The notes under the pieces: model-generated
The model's input: the letters and a program-made list of their open reading frames with translations, nothing else
What the model was told of the DNA's origin: nothing
Databases searched by the model: none
Made by a program: the position numbers and the translations under genes
In this document: piece by piece, positions 35,369 through 46,417 of the stretch
How positions within the stretch are numbered: the stretch's first letter is position 1
Layout of the letters: every line of letters begins with the position of its first letter
Source of the DNA: Chytridium lagenaria
Taxonomy: Eukaryota > Chytridiomycota > Chytridiomycetes > Chytridiales > Chytridiaceae
Assembly (NCBI GenBank): GCA_025449115.1
Contig: JAHLKC010000003.1
Coordinates: forward strand, 248,001 to 312,000
Reading direction: 5' to 3'
DNA length: 64,000 bases

Positions 35369-36051
35369 ATGTCGCTTCAAATGGCAGACATGGGTGACAT
35401 TGACAGTTCGGAGTGGGAGTGGTGGAGGATGACGGAGGAATTGGAGAGTCCGGACTTAGGAATGGCAGACCGCATGCCAACAAAAATCGAAAGGATCCTT
35501 CCAATCCATTCCATTTCGAAGGAGGTTCCGCATGACAAGAGAGATGCTGCCATAATGATATCAATGGCGAAGAAGAAGACGGCCCCGTTATTCAGTTGCC
35601 AAATGGGTTTATGGATCCTTAACTGCAGCTTGGATGGTATTTTCGCCGAAGCGGTCATCCACGTATTTGAGTAAGCTTATTATCTTCCGCCTTACCGGCA
35701 TGCTTAAATTTTAGGTCATTACTAGCCGTAAACCTAAAATGATATGCTAATTATTGAATGAACATAAAAGGTGATCCAGATTCGTTGTTATCATTAGAAA
35801 CTCGTCTTCAAAGGTATTTCACCAGCTATTGTCAATGCATCTAATTTTAAAGCCTTGTTATAGATGAGTTGGAGTTGGGTCAAAGCCTCGGTTAAAGCCT
35901 AAACAGCACTATCAAAAATCTGAAATGCTTCGACTGGATGTAATGCGATATAAGGAAAGAGAGCAGTTAAAGCGTCAGAATCGGTAAATCGCAAAATAGA
36001 GGAGATTTTGAACGCAATAGCGAGAGAAATATCTTTGTATGAGCAGTTTTG
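35369..36051 (+). CDS. Unrecognised ORF(s) with C-terminal charged coiled coil
   Basis: An ATG at 35369 opens MSLQMADMGDIDSSEWEWWR and runs 101 codons to a stop near 35674. Further right, in shifting frames, is protein-like sequence KPRLKPKQHYQKSEMLRLDV, MRYKEREQLKRQNR and then KIEEILNAIAREISLYEQF before TGA at about 36051. If joined by an intron near 35670-35870 and one or two frame corrections these would make a small protein with a basic coiled-coil end. It could equally be an out-of-frame C-terminal part of the Snt2 gene just upstream. I recognise no family and the junctions are not secure. Confidence 0.3.
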
Positions 36052-36242
36052 AGCGCTGATTGTACATTTATGTTATAAGTGCTTTTTTTTAACGAAATGT
36101 AGCTTCACGGCTCCTTACTTTAGAAAATATTTTGAAACATGACGATGTTGGAGGAGGTAAGAATGAAGACCATGTAGTGTCACCAAAAGGACCACCAACA
36201 GTTAAGTTTTAACGGAGAGTTTTATAACATCATAAGGATACC

Positions 36243-39200
36243 ATGTCAGAGCAATCTACCTCAGACGGTCAGACTGCGAGGGCCAAGTCTTCGGAGCCCG
36301 AATCGAAGGTCATCCATATCTCGTTTTGGATCCGGCCCCTCGCGACATTCCACCTTGTGTCAAATACAGGATTTTTTGAAACGGCCGATTTCATCATGTA
36401 GTTCCACCCGGGCCAAACGATATCTTTAGATGGACGACGTTGAGGGCATTATCAGACCATGTTTTGTCAGACTCGATGACACAGAGAGTTGGAATGCCTA
36501 CTGTGTTTGCGGTTGTTACGACATCATCATATACCTATTAACTTTTACCAAGGTCTCGTGGAATAGCTATTGGACTTCTCGTTCAATGGTGTTGATCTAT
36601 GATCTGTCTCAGTCGTGAAGGCTATCCTCGGCGATTCTTCTTTGGTTTTCTACTTAATGTTTATATCTTCTAAAGCATGTATTAGCGGTTGAAAACGGCG
36701 CCGTGACAGCTATCGCCATCTCGCCGAACCAAATGCGAGTTGCCTGTGGGTATGCTCAGGGCGATATACATATTTGGGATGTTGCAAAACGCCACTGTCG
36801 TACGTTCTATCCAAGCCCGAATCAGAGGATCTTCCTTAGATAACGACGGGCATATCAAGGGAGTCGCAATCACTCAACTTCATTTATAAATGGAAATTCA
36901 GAACTGATCTCGGCCGACAAAGAAGTTGAATAGTATTCTTGCATTAAATTAACATTTTTTAGGATCAGTATTTTACCATTCTATCTCAAAATTCTGCTTC
37001 TTAGGAATGTTGTTTCAGTGAGATTGCAGGGACAGCCACATCAAACAAAACCTGCTGCTATCTTTCTGTGTCCGCGCTTCCCCATTCACAATCTACGCAT
37101 TTTACAGATGCCAGGGGCTCATGGCAATAGCCACTCCTTATAGGGTAAATTAAACAATTTTTACCTCTAACTGTTATTAGCTTCTGGTTTTGTGCACAAA
37201 ACCAGTCCCTGCCATCATTTTTAAAATGCCATGGGTTGCGGAAATGCGTCGGGGATAGTGACTGCTGTATCCATCTCTTGCTTGGCTTGGCTTCCTTCAT
37301 TTCGGAATACCTCAGATGAAAGGTTTGTGACTTTCTGTTTAGAAGGTTTAGTTTTTATTTAACAACACTTAGGCAAAAGCTCAACAGACCCTGTTGTCGC
37401 AATGTCTGCCGGTAGTAGGCTGGTGTTTTCGTCTTCAAGGACGACAGTCGCAAATAAAACGAAAAATGCCGAGATAGAGTTTATTACAGAAGGGGAGTGG
37501 GATGGAGTAACTAACATTGTTGGGCTTCAGTGGATTAATAATCAAGTACGTTACTTCATATAACATGACTGACTCATACAAGTTTATCGCCGCATTGATG
37601 AGTACAGAAGAAGTTGTACTCATTGACACGTATAATTTCTCTGAAACAGAACGATGTGATATTGTGAAAAAAGGATTTTAAGCTTTGATTTCTACTCAAA
37701 ATCTTTGGACTCTCTTGGTTTAACGAGTGAAATGGCGTATCACTCAAGCTTTCGTTCTTTTAAAGGGAGGCTTTTTTTTCTGGTATGATTTTCATCCTGC
37801 ATAATAATCCCGGTTAACTCTAATTGAAGGGAGTGTCTAGTATAGAAGTTGCCAGCCCTTTATCATGGATTGATCGTCTTACAGCTCTTGTAAGATCTGG
37901 CGGCTTTGAGGATGCTTTAAGAATGGCCCTTGGATTTTATCGTGGCGACGGAGTATACGCGGCTACCGGAATACCCGCTGAGACTGTCACCCGAGAAAAG
38001 CTTCTTGGAGACTATATCAGCAGTTTACTTCAGACCTACATATCTATGGCGTTGTCTAGTTACGAGAAGGACTGTTCAGAAGCCGACAATTCTTCTTTGA
38101 TAGTCTTACTCGATTATGCATTGACACTTTTCTAAACATAAATCGGGAAGACATACTTTTTTCTGACGTTTTTGAGAAGTTTTCCGAAAATGGCCTCGAG
38201 CAGCTGTTTTTTGAAAATCTGGAGCCATTTATATTGGATGCCAGAGTAACGCTGCTCGACAACCCCGCCCTCCTACAGTCTGTCATGTCTTTATACAAGA
38301 AAAACTTATGGCTCGAAAGAATCGAGCAGATTATTCTTCACTTGGACCCTTCTCTTTGGATCTTCACGGAATAATAGGCCTCTGCAAGGAATATGGCTTA
38401 ATGAGCCCTTATTTACTTGTATAACAAAGCAGTTCAGGACTACGTTTCGCCTCTGATAGAATTGCTCAAGATCGTCGAAGCAGTTCTAGATGGCAGCGAG
38501 ATTGAGGTTGTCGGCTCAATACCGGTGCAATCTCGATGCTACACACTATACATGTACCTGGCTTACACACTTACCGGGAAAGCTTTCCAGTGGGCACACT
38601 AAGCAAAAGGGAGTCTCTTAGAGCCAAAACGGACATCTACAACTTCCTCTTTAGCCAGACGCATATTCCATGGCCTCCTGAGGAACGAGTGAAATCTTCC
38701 GTCGAATTGGCAAAAATCCCTTGCCTTACTTGACGCTACTTCTACGTTACGATGCTGAAGAGTTGTTAAAAGTTCTGTCATTAGCCTTGGACGACATATC
38801 TCTCGACGGCGAGATTTCGTTGAGAGATGGCTCAGCTTCGGAAGGAAAAGTCCGATTTGCTGATGAGCACACCGAGTTTAGCCGACAAATGATGTGCAAT
38901 ATCTCATTACTGCCTCTGAGACCGATGAAATAGCAGTTGACCGCGATACGATTGTCGCTTTAAACATCTTCTTGGCCAAGATTTATGTTAAGTTCCGAAG
39001 CTCTATCAACTTTGGAAATTCACTTTGGATTCGATATCTGAGATTTTGGTGGAAGCTGACGGCGAAGGGAACAAACAGGAGCGCCAATTGGCCTTGTGCA
39101 GTCTCTTCTCGACCTACACCCGTCAAACTTTGATATCATGTCAGATGAATTTGCTGAGAGATGCGAAAAGAAGCAGCTTTGGAGGGTTGCGAGCTTTTAT

Positions 39201-40830
39201 ACAGCAAAAGGGAGCAGTACAGCAAGTCTTAAAGTCTTACTTGTTTGACACTTCAAGAAGTCATGAATCCTTAAATGCTTACGTGATCTTTTGGTGAACA
39301 AGGGTCTTACATACGCTCAGATATGGGATGTCAAGCAGTTTATCTTGCATCAATGTCGGCTTTTGTTCAGCTAGACTCGAGGAAACGGCTTTAACCATCT
39401 TGGATTTGATGCCGGGTGATATTACAGAAGTGATTCAGAAGTTGGAGCTGGAGGAGACACTTCTCTACAAATTTCTAAGTGGCCTGTTAGATGATCAAAA
39501 GAAACACGCCGCGGACAAAACGCCTCACTAAACGACTATGATACTCCTCCTCCTCGAAGATTTCCGAATAGGCTGTATGAGAGATATATTGAGTTGATGT
39601 GCGCATACCAGCCGTCAGCTCTAGTCTCTTATCTTATTTACCTTTCGGAAACGCTGGAGGGAGATCCGTACCCGCTTGATAAGGTTTTGAGCCTTTGCGA
39701 GACAGCACAAATCCATCCAGCATCGCTTTGGCTTATTGAGCGTATGGGTGACTTCAAAGGGGCCCTCAGGCTGGTGTCCAACCTGCTGCAGGGATACTTT
39801 GCACAAATTGAAAAGGAGATTGCAGAGTTGAGGGGTGACCACAAAGAGGAGGAAATGTCTCAAGAAAATTGAGACTTAAGCATCTCTCTCGTTGATCAAA
39901 TCTACCTACGATTCGGGAGTTCAGATGTGTCGAAGATCTTCAGGAAAACTTTCGAAGGAAGACCAGGCTGAATTATGGTTTTGTTTAATGGATGCTGTGC
40001 TGGACTTCCAGCTTCAAGTTAGCTTAACTTTCGGAGCGTCCCCCCTTACTCCGGGTCCACCAACATTGCCACTCCAGTCATGTCATATGCTGAACAGCCG
40101 TGAGCCTTCTCCGTCTCGAGATGCAGCTGTCTCCGTAATGTTGGTGCAGTGTGAGGGCCTTGACTGAGAGGTTACTAGAGGATTTGGTTGGGAAAGTTAG
40201 CGCTTCATCCATCCTTGGCCGAATTCTTCAGGCAACCCAATCAAAGGCAACATTTGGAGAATACAAGGATATTATCTTTTGCATGCTCGAGAGCCATTCA
40301 TACGAGCGCGAGCTGCTACAAGCGGTACAAGAACTCAAGGTCAAGACGTTCATACGCTGATGGTCAGAGCAAAACGCACTCGAGCTCGAGCCTTGCGACC
40401 TGATCGAGGACATTGTGGCATCTGCAAGCGTCCGATCCATACAGATGCCTTCACTCTTCAGGATTTTGAGGATCATGTTGTAATTTTCCGATGCCATCAT
40501 TCATTCCATCGCTCATGTCTCAGGAGAAGATTAAATTAGAGCAAGAGTCTCCTGCAGACACCTATGGAAAGCAGCCGGTGGAACCTGTGTCGGATAAGGG
40601 TCACGCTTGGTGCATATCCTGCGATCCGAAAGGCCAAATTCGCACGTCAATTCGTCGCAGAATGGTAATAAAGGCTGGCTCTTATTCACATGGAAAGAAA
40701 TCTTTGGTGAGTTTTCTTGCTCTTCCATGTCGTAGAATATCTGTTTTCAAAACATCTAACTCATGTGTTACAGGATGATAGGATTACTTTGACAGAGTTT
40801 AAAGAAGCGATGCTACGTCACGGCAGGTAG
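36243..40830 (+). CDS. VPS8: Vps8, CORVET complex subunit
   Basis: Vps8 is the Rab5-binding CORVET subunit that tethers early endosomes. After an N-terminal leader (MSEQSTSDGQTARAKSSEPE) comes the propeller: SRGLVLIYDLSQ-type sequence, then AVTAIAISPNQMRVACGYAQ and GDIHIWDVAKRHC. The solenoid follows: ASPLSWIDRLTALVRSGGFE, DALRMALGFYRGDGV, LFFENLEPFILDARVTLLDN, IEQIILHLDPS, LVSYLIYLSETLEGDPYPLD, RMGDFKGALRLVSNLLQGYF and EDQAELWFCLMDAVLDFQLQ. Near the C-terminus is the RING-type finger, CGICKRPIHTDAFTLQDFED, HVVIFRCHHSFHRSCL. This order (WD40, alpha-solenoid, RING) with these motifs matches Vps8 rather than Vps11/18/39/41. TAG is at 40828-40830, but a GTAGCC donor overlaps it and in-frame sequence (MPTG, LAESSFSFSPQYLTLYGIDI, then APVLKLLLNPTFDLSTNPQ) could extend the protein to 41219. 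About a dozen introns or breaks. Confidence 0.87.
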
Positions 40831-41598
40831 CCGATGTGGAAATTTTCACTCCATTTTAGAGAAATGCCAACAGGGGTAATTGATTAACATTGGTTTTTTG
40901 TTTGGTTTTGTTTTTCTTGTTTCCTAGCTTGCTGAATCATCATTTTCGTTCAGTCCTCAATATTTAACGCTTTACGGCATCGATATTTCAGATGAGGATC
41001 GCATCGATATGAATGAAGAAGCTTTAGAAGTGCTTTGGGTTCCCCAAACATTTCTCCAGCAATAGCAGTTTCGGAGGAAACGGCGAAGATGGTCAGCCGC
41101 GACTTATCCCTGCACCCGTGCTTAAACTCCTTCTCAATCCTACTTTTGATCTTAGCACAAACCCGCAAGGGCGTGGTCACGGTGCTGGATCAGGCCTAGA
41201 CATTATTCTCAAAACTTGACCGCTGAAATTCTTGTATACCCAACTCTCTCCCTTTAGCAGTGTTCCAACATCGAATGGCCTCATGTAAACTATAACGCTT
41301 TTAGCGAGATTATCTTTCTGTGTATTTCGTAGAACAGTTGCCTTGTAGCTTTTCGATGTAAGAGGATGTGGAATCTTTTTGAAAAGGTTGTCATGAACGC
41401 TTGTCAACCGATGAGTGCCGCCAAAACCTACCAGGGGTTCGGGAGACAAAAAATCACAGAAACGAAACCGTCAGAAGGGAAGTTACTTTTGAGACATGAC
41501 CACTTCAGTAACGTCAGTGGAAGCATTTTCCGTCAGACGGAAACTCCACAGAGACGCTAACCAACGCGACATATAACTTGACTGCTTGGCTGCTCGTT

Positions 41599-44079
41599 AT
41601 GTCACCAGCGACGGTGTCAAGCAGTGATCAAGGTGAGAGCCAGCCAACCAATACCATCTTATCTTACATATCGATACTAGAATCTATGAGAAACTTGTTT
41701 GGGTTGCGCGCATACCCAGGATACCATGGAACCTTTGTGGCATTACTGTTTCTTGTCATTCTGACATCGATTCAGTTTCTTCAACCATGCATGACTTTAT
41801 GTTTCTTCTTTATCTTGACCGATTTGATACGACAAAGACCCGCCGGTATCATCTGCCTCCGCCGGACCTGCAACTTTTAGCAAGAAAGAATGCATCAGCC
41901 TTGCGGCGAAGATTTAGAAGAAGTGTCTTTTTTTTGATGCTCCAACTCCTGGGAACCCAAAGGAGAGCTACGAGTTCTTGGCGCAAGGAGAGTCCTACTA
42001 CATGCTCCTTCAGCGAGAGCAAAACAAAAGGTATTGTAACGCCATACATACATACGCATTTAGTCTAATAACTTGCATTAGAATGAGCAGACTTAGTATA
42101 CCCGTACAAAGTGGAAAAGAGGGGCAAGGTTCATCCAGGTCACCTGCAGCAAGAGACGGATATTCGCGGCATTCGGCTCTTATGATGCGAGGTCAATCGA
42201 AAATTATTGGTATTGATCTTCGCGAAGACTCTGAATCAGATGAAGACCAAGAGTGCAATGACGCCGACCTCGATGCTCGTCGACGTGCATGGTGGCAACA
42301 GCGCACTAAGGAACGCCAACCGAGGCAGTAGACTAACTATTGGTCGGAGCCGTGAAGGGTCAGGGTTTTCATTTTTCCCATCGGCTTATGGCTTTCGGAA
42401 AAGTACCTTTGAGAATGTGGATAAAATCCCCACGATTGTGGTCCAAAATGCAGAATCGTCGCCTGCGGATATAGTACCACCTATACATGTCACTGCGGGG
42501 CCTGGGGTTTCTGCAATACCATACGATATTGGGGTATCTGAGGATAACGAGAACTTGCACCGAAAGTCGTTGAAGCATTGTTAAAGCGGAAAGAGAAAGT
42601 GTCTTTAATAAGACGCGCTCTAAAGTCTACTCGAACAGCTTTACCGACGACGCTATTCCTGCCATGCCTATTGTCCTTCCTGTTACTGCCTCTTACCAAC
42701 AGAGGGTGTCGAAGGAGGCTCGAAGAAAAACTATCATTTGGGATCCTATTCCTGCCCGGAACGTTGAACCTGAAAAGGAAAAGGATATATTCAGAAGGAG
42801 TCGAACCAAATCATACTACGTTGAATGGGCATTTAGTAGGGTGTCTATGTGGGGTGGACCTGCAGCTCTCTTTGGGTTCGACTTGACACAACCACTTCCA
42901 AATCAGAGGGTTTTGATACAGCCAAACCGTCAGGGGCTCACGCAGATGTGCAGCCGTACCTAGGGACGATGAGGTGAGGTCACCTTGGAGATTCGTCCGT
43001 CTCTGGCTCTCTCTGAAGCCTCACTTTCAAGTGCGAATTTTGAAATCACTAAGAAAAGGAGATCAAGACAGACAAGGCTCAAAGGCGCACGCGCGCAAGA
43101 TGTTGAGGCCAGCATTACCCAAAATGACGACTACACTGCAACCCATATCAGAGGAAGTCATCCTTTGAGTGGTAGTGAGACGTTGCCGCTAACTGCTTGT
43201 ACGAATCCGGATTCGAACAATATTCATCGATCCGAACTTGTCGTCCTGGTCAATTCTGGAGAGTTATCAGAATCGCCCGACGACAGGCTTACTCAGTATT
43301 CAGCAAACCCGGAGAACTTCTACAAAGCCAGACCACCAAGTCCCATATCCGCACGGTTTCCCAACTCCACCTCGAAGAGACTTGAAAAACGCAGAATTTT
43401 TCGCCTCGAAACCTGGTGCGCCGTTGCCAACGTGGCCGCTGACATCCTCTCTTCCACGGCGACTATCCGTTGACCCTGCTCAAAATTTTAACATTATTTC
43501 ATCATCCGAGGTTAGACCAATTGGCTCAAACGCCTGTTATCAGTTCCGTGCGTTACTTTACACCCACACGAAAAGACCTAAATAAGAATTTCTTTTCTCC
43601 TTCCCAACCGGACGCTTCGATACATACGACATCCTCTCTTCCTCGCCCGCTTTCTGTATCGCAAGGATTGATATGTTAAGATCGGCATCAATTGAAGTCA
43701 TTGGAGGTGTGGAAGTCTGCAGAAAGGACGATCGAGTCTGCAAAGGCTGTTCGCTCTAGAACTCTACACCGTTACACCAAGGCTTCTTCTGTGAGGAGCA
43801 CGGAGGAGGAAACTATTGATGGGACGATAGGTGGAGGTGCGTTGGGGTCGAGGGGGCAAATAATGGCTCATGCGTCTCTTGATCGACGTCATGGCTTTTC
43901 TGATCGCTTATTATATGAAATGGGTGATGGACAAGATGGCAAGGGCCAGTCACAGAGCCTTGAGAACTTTCTTGTTGCTGGGACTAATAGCATTGTGTGC
44001 GACGACAGGAGCAAATATCGGCCGGTCCGTTCCTCCGCGGCCGGCTGAAGCTGTATCTTTGCAACGTAACAAGACTTAA
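41599..44079 (+). CDS. Unrecognised membrane protein with long disordered middle
   Basis: The start is uncertain. MSPATVSSSDQGES is followed, after a GTGAGA donor-like site, by LSYISILESMRNLFGLRAYP, GYHGTFVALLFLVILTSIQF (membrane segment) and, in another frame, LYLDRFDTTKTRRYHLPPPD. A Ser/Arg-rich region (42070-43700) shifts frame at least five times: RGQSKIIGIDLREDSESDED, DIVPPIHVTAGPGVSAIPYD, RRKTIIWDPIPARNVEPEKE, RTKSYYVEWAFSRVSMWGGP, RPPSPISARFPNSTSKR and similar phosphosite-like Pro/Ser sequence. Near the end a hydrophobic pair (IDVMAFLIAYYMKWVMDKMA, TFLLLGLIALCATTGA) precedes the stop at 44077-44079. The layout suggests an integral membrane protein with a large cytoplasmic or nuclear loop. 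I recognise no family. Whether it is one gene or two cannot be decided here. Confidence 0.45.
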
Positions 44080-45041
44080 TTTAATATTTTGTTTGTTGTT
44101 TTCATTGTTCAATATCATCTTACAAAGGAAAGCCGAGTCCGTAAATATTCTGGTCTTTTATGTTCTTTATGCACCATTTCTGTATAAAGTTAGTCTGGTG
44201 ATGAAGCCGGCACAGAAACGATTACATTTGCGGTGGCACCATCCATAAATCAGTGTAAATATCGACCCTGCAAATACTTCTAGTCAACAGTATTCTTAGA
44301 GTAAGAGGTTGTAATTTATTACAAACACTGGGGAGAAAACTACAGATACCAGTGCGTGAAAACGTGTGGCTCACGTCTAAAGAAGAGGTTTATAGTCAAA
44401 TAAAAAAACAAAATTTTAGGGAAAAGTTTAAAAGAGTTTAGAAGTTTTAAGAGTTCTTATATTGACAGCTATTGGCACTAACGATGAAGGACCGGTACAA
44501 TTAATATAATGCGGCAATAGGGGTATACAAACCGGGCAGGAACGGTGAGAGGCAATGAAAGATACAGCTGAAGTCAAGTAAGGGAAAAGTTAAGCTGTAA
44601 CAACTTTTTAAATCAAGAATTGCATTCAAGGAAGAAGCCAAGGAACAAATGCCATAATCGTTTCCAGCAAAAAGAGAGGTCTGGAGATTAAAAAGTCTTA
44701 TCGACCAAATCTCAGCGGATGGTCTATGACGCTACACGTGGTAGGGCTGGCAAGAATTCTGAAATGACGTTCTGCCAGGCTTTGCTGATCTGATCTAATA
44801 TGTTGATTTATATACGTGAAGGACAATGGCCTGGAGCGAATGCTGTTATGAGAGCAGTAACTACTAACTAGAGTATCAAAATTCAAGGATATATTGCATA
44901 AATGGTTTAACCAAAATGGAAAGTTAACGCGTCGAAAAGAGTGAGTGTGATCAAATTCAAGATGACTTTTAATAATAAATGAAATATTCTCGGGAACTAT
45001 TTTGTAAAAAGATTATTTGTGTAATTTTAGAAAAAGTTGTT
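44080..45041. other. Intergenic
   Basis: AT-rich sequence without a convincing open frame. It probably contains the 3' UTR of the membrane-protein gene and flanking sequence of the tRNA. Nothing else is recognised. Confidence 0.5.
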
Positions 45042-45138
45042 CGCCTCCGCAGGGGCTCGAACCCTGGACCTTAAGCTTTCAACGGAAGGGAGGAAGTCCC
45101 ATAAAAGGCTCACGCTCTACCAACTGAGCTACGGAGGC
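45042..45138 (-). tRNA. tRNA-Lys(UUU) with a 24-nt intron
   Basis: The minus strand folds as a complete cloverleaf. The acceptor stem GCCTCCG pairs with CGGAGGC, with G as discriminator. The D-arm is GCTCAGTTGGTAGAGC. The anticodon stem TGAGC pairs with GCTTA (one G-U), and the loop CTTTTA...A gives anticodon TTT. The T-arm is CAGGG TTCGAGC CCCTG, an intact B box. Length is 97 nt; the extra 24 nt (TGGGACTTCC...GTTGAA) lie after position 37, the canonical site for eukaryotic tRNA introns removed by the SEN endonuclease. No CCA is encoded, as expected in eukaryotes. Confidence 0.95.
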
Positions 45139-45636
45139 GTAGTTGAACATTCGCCTTCAAGAACAAATATATACTGCTTACTACGAAAAGTAGAGGCTCT
45201 CACCCTTGTCTCTCTCCTCAGCCTTCAATCTTTAATTTTTTTATTAAAAAACTTACCTTGCTGTTATTTTAGCTTTGTTAGCCTTTTTGGTCACTGTTAT
45301 ATTTGTTCTGCAAGTTTCACCGTTATCTTCATTGTGCTGGCTGGCCTGATGCCATATTGCAAATGTAAGTGGACTTGCATTGAATTCTTTCCACCCGATT
45401 CAAGAAAAAGGAGGATGGAGGACCTCGGTGGCATTATATTGTGTTTCTATATGATATCTGCAGCTTCCTCATCACGTATAGCTTCGAGGACTTACGAAAT
45501 GATTCCGAGTCAAACCAGTGTCAACAGCACCAAAAAGTGTGTGACAATTACGCACTCAAAAATGTTTAATCGACACATATCCCCACACATCCACAAAAAC
45601 AATGACCACCTCACGATCACCCTCATTGAGCCCACA
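45139..45636. other. Intergenic, upstream of the EROS-like gene
   Basis: An open frame overlaps this stretch and part of the tRNA antisense, with hydrophobic low-similarity content. I take it as chance. It probably contains the promoter of the next gene. Confidence 0.4.
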
Positions 45637-46338
45637 ATGGCAGATTATACAGTCGCAACAATTGTTTTCATCGTAAGCTCATATCTAAACTCATCTACTA
45701 AGATATAATGCAGGTTGGCACAGTCTTTCTCAGCGTCACCTATGCTGAAATTTGGGTCCGAATCCTCACCGTCCTCTCCTTTGCATTGATATCATACCAA
45801 ATGATCGATGATACATTCGTGACAGAAATAGATCGCCGGAAACCAGGATCAGGCGTCGGATCAAACAGAGTTGCCGTGATCAAGAAAAAGCTGGGCAGGA
45901 TATCATGGATGCGTGTTGCCTCAGCTGATGAACTTGTGAGGGTTGGTTGATTCATTAATATGATTGTAAATGCTAACAGGCTTTTTCAAGGCTGTGCTCG
46001 TAGAAGACGATGTGACAAAGAAATCAAAGGGATGGGCGCTAGAAATGGAGTTTTTGTCGTCGGCAGGTCCAACGGGACATGTTGGAGGCGGAGGGTATCT
46101 CCGAATTCGAACTGCAGAGACGTTGGTCTTGGGGGATGCGAATAAGGAAAAGCTTAAGTTGGTCGCGAAAGAGATCCACAATTTCTTGGGGCTGAAGGAT
46201 AATCCATTTGCGGATGGAGGTGAAGATTTTGAGGACAGGGTGACGAGAAGAGGAAAAGAGAGGAGAGAAGCGAAAGATCAAGCGAGTGAAAATGCGGAGG
46301 TCAAGAATGACGTGAAGAAGACGAAAAAGAAAAAGTGA
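45637..46338 (+). CDS. Small two-helix membrane protein, EROS/CYBC1-like candidate
   Basis: MADYTVATIVFI splices at GTAAGC to VGTVFLSVTYAEIWVRILTV, then LSFALISYQMIDDTF, giving two adjacent membrane segments. After the linker (RRKPGSGVGSNRVAVIKKKL) a soluble domain follows a second intron (CTAAC branch site): KAVLVEDDVTKKSKGWALEM, EFLSSAG, LRIRTAETLVLGDANKEKLK, LVAKEIHNFLGL. A basic, charged tail ends KKTKKKK at the stop. The order (membrane hairpin, strand ending in V.VEED, KGW.L.ME strand, LT..LV.G turn, final helix AKEIHNFL) matches human CYBC1/EROS (DVSVEEEKVRYFGKGYMVVL, then VMGHRSDVEAIAKLITSFL). EROS is an ER chaperone for NADPH oxidase gp91phox and is related to plastid Ycf4. The similarity is by eye and distant; a generic PH-like membrane protein is the alternative. 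One frame correction is needed near 45982 (T5 run). Confidence 0.5.
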
Positions 46339-46417
46339 ATGGCCAGTATGAATTATATTGTTAAGGGTATGCATAAAATAGTGACAGGAAGAAGAGAGAA
46401 GAAAAGCTGGAAGAAGT

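Noticed and set aside
40950..41449. Two adjacent minus-strand open frames suggesting a gene between Vps8 and the membrane protein
   Set aside because: Their content matches no family, they overlap better plus-strand coding candidates, and no splice sites join them.
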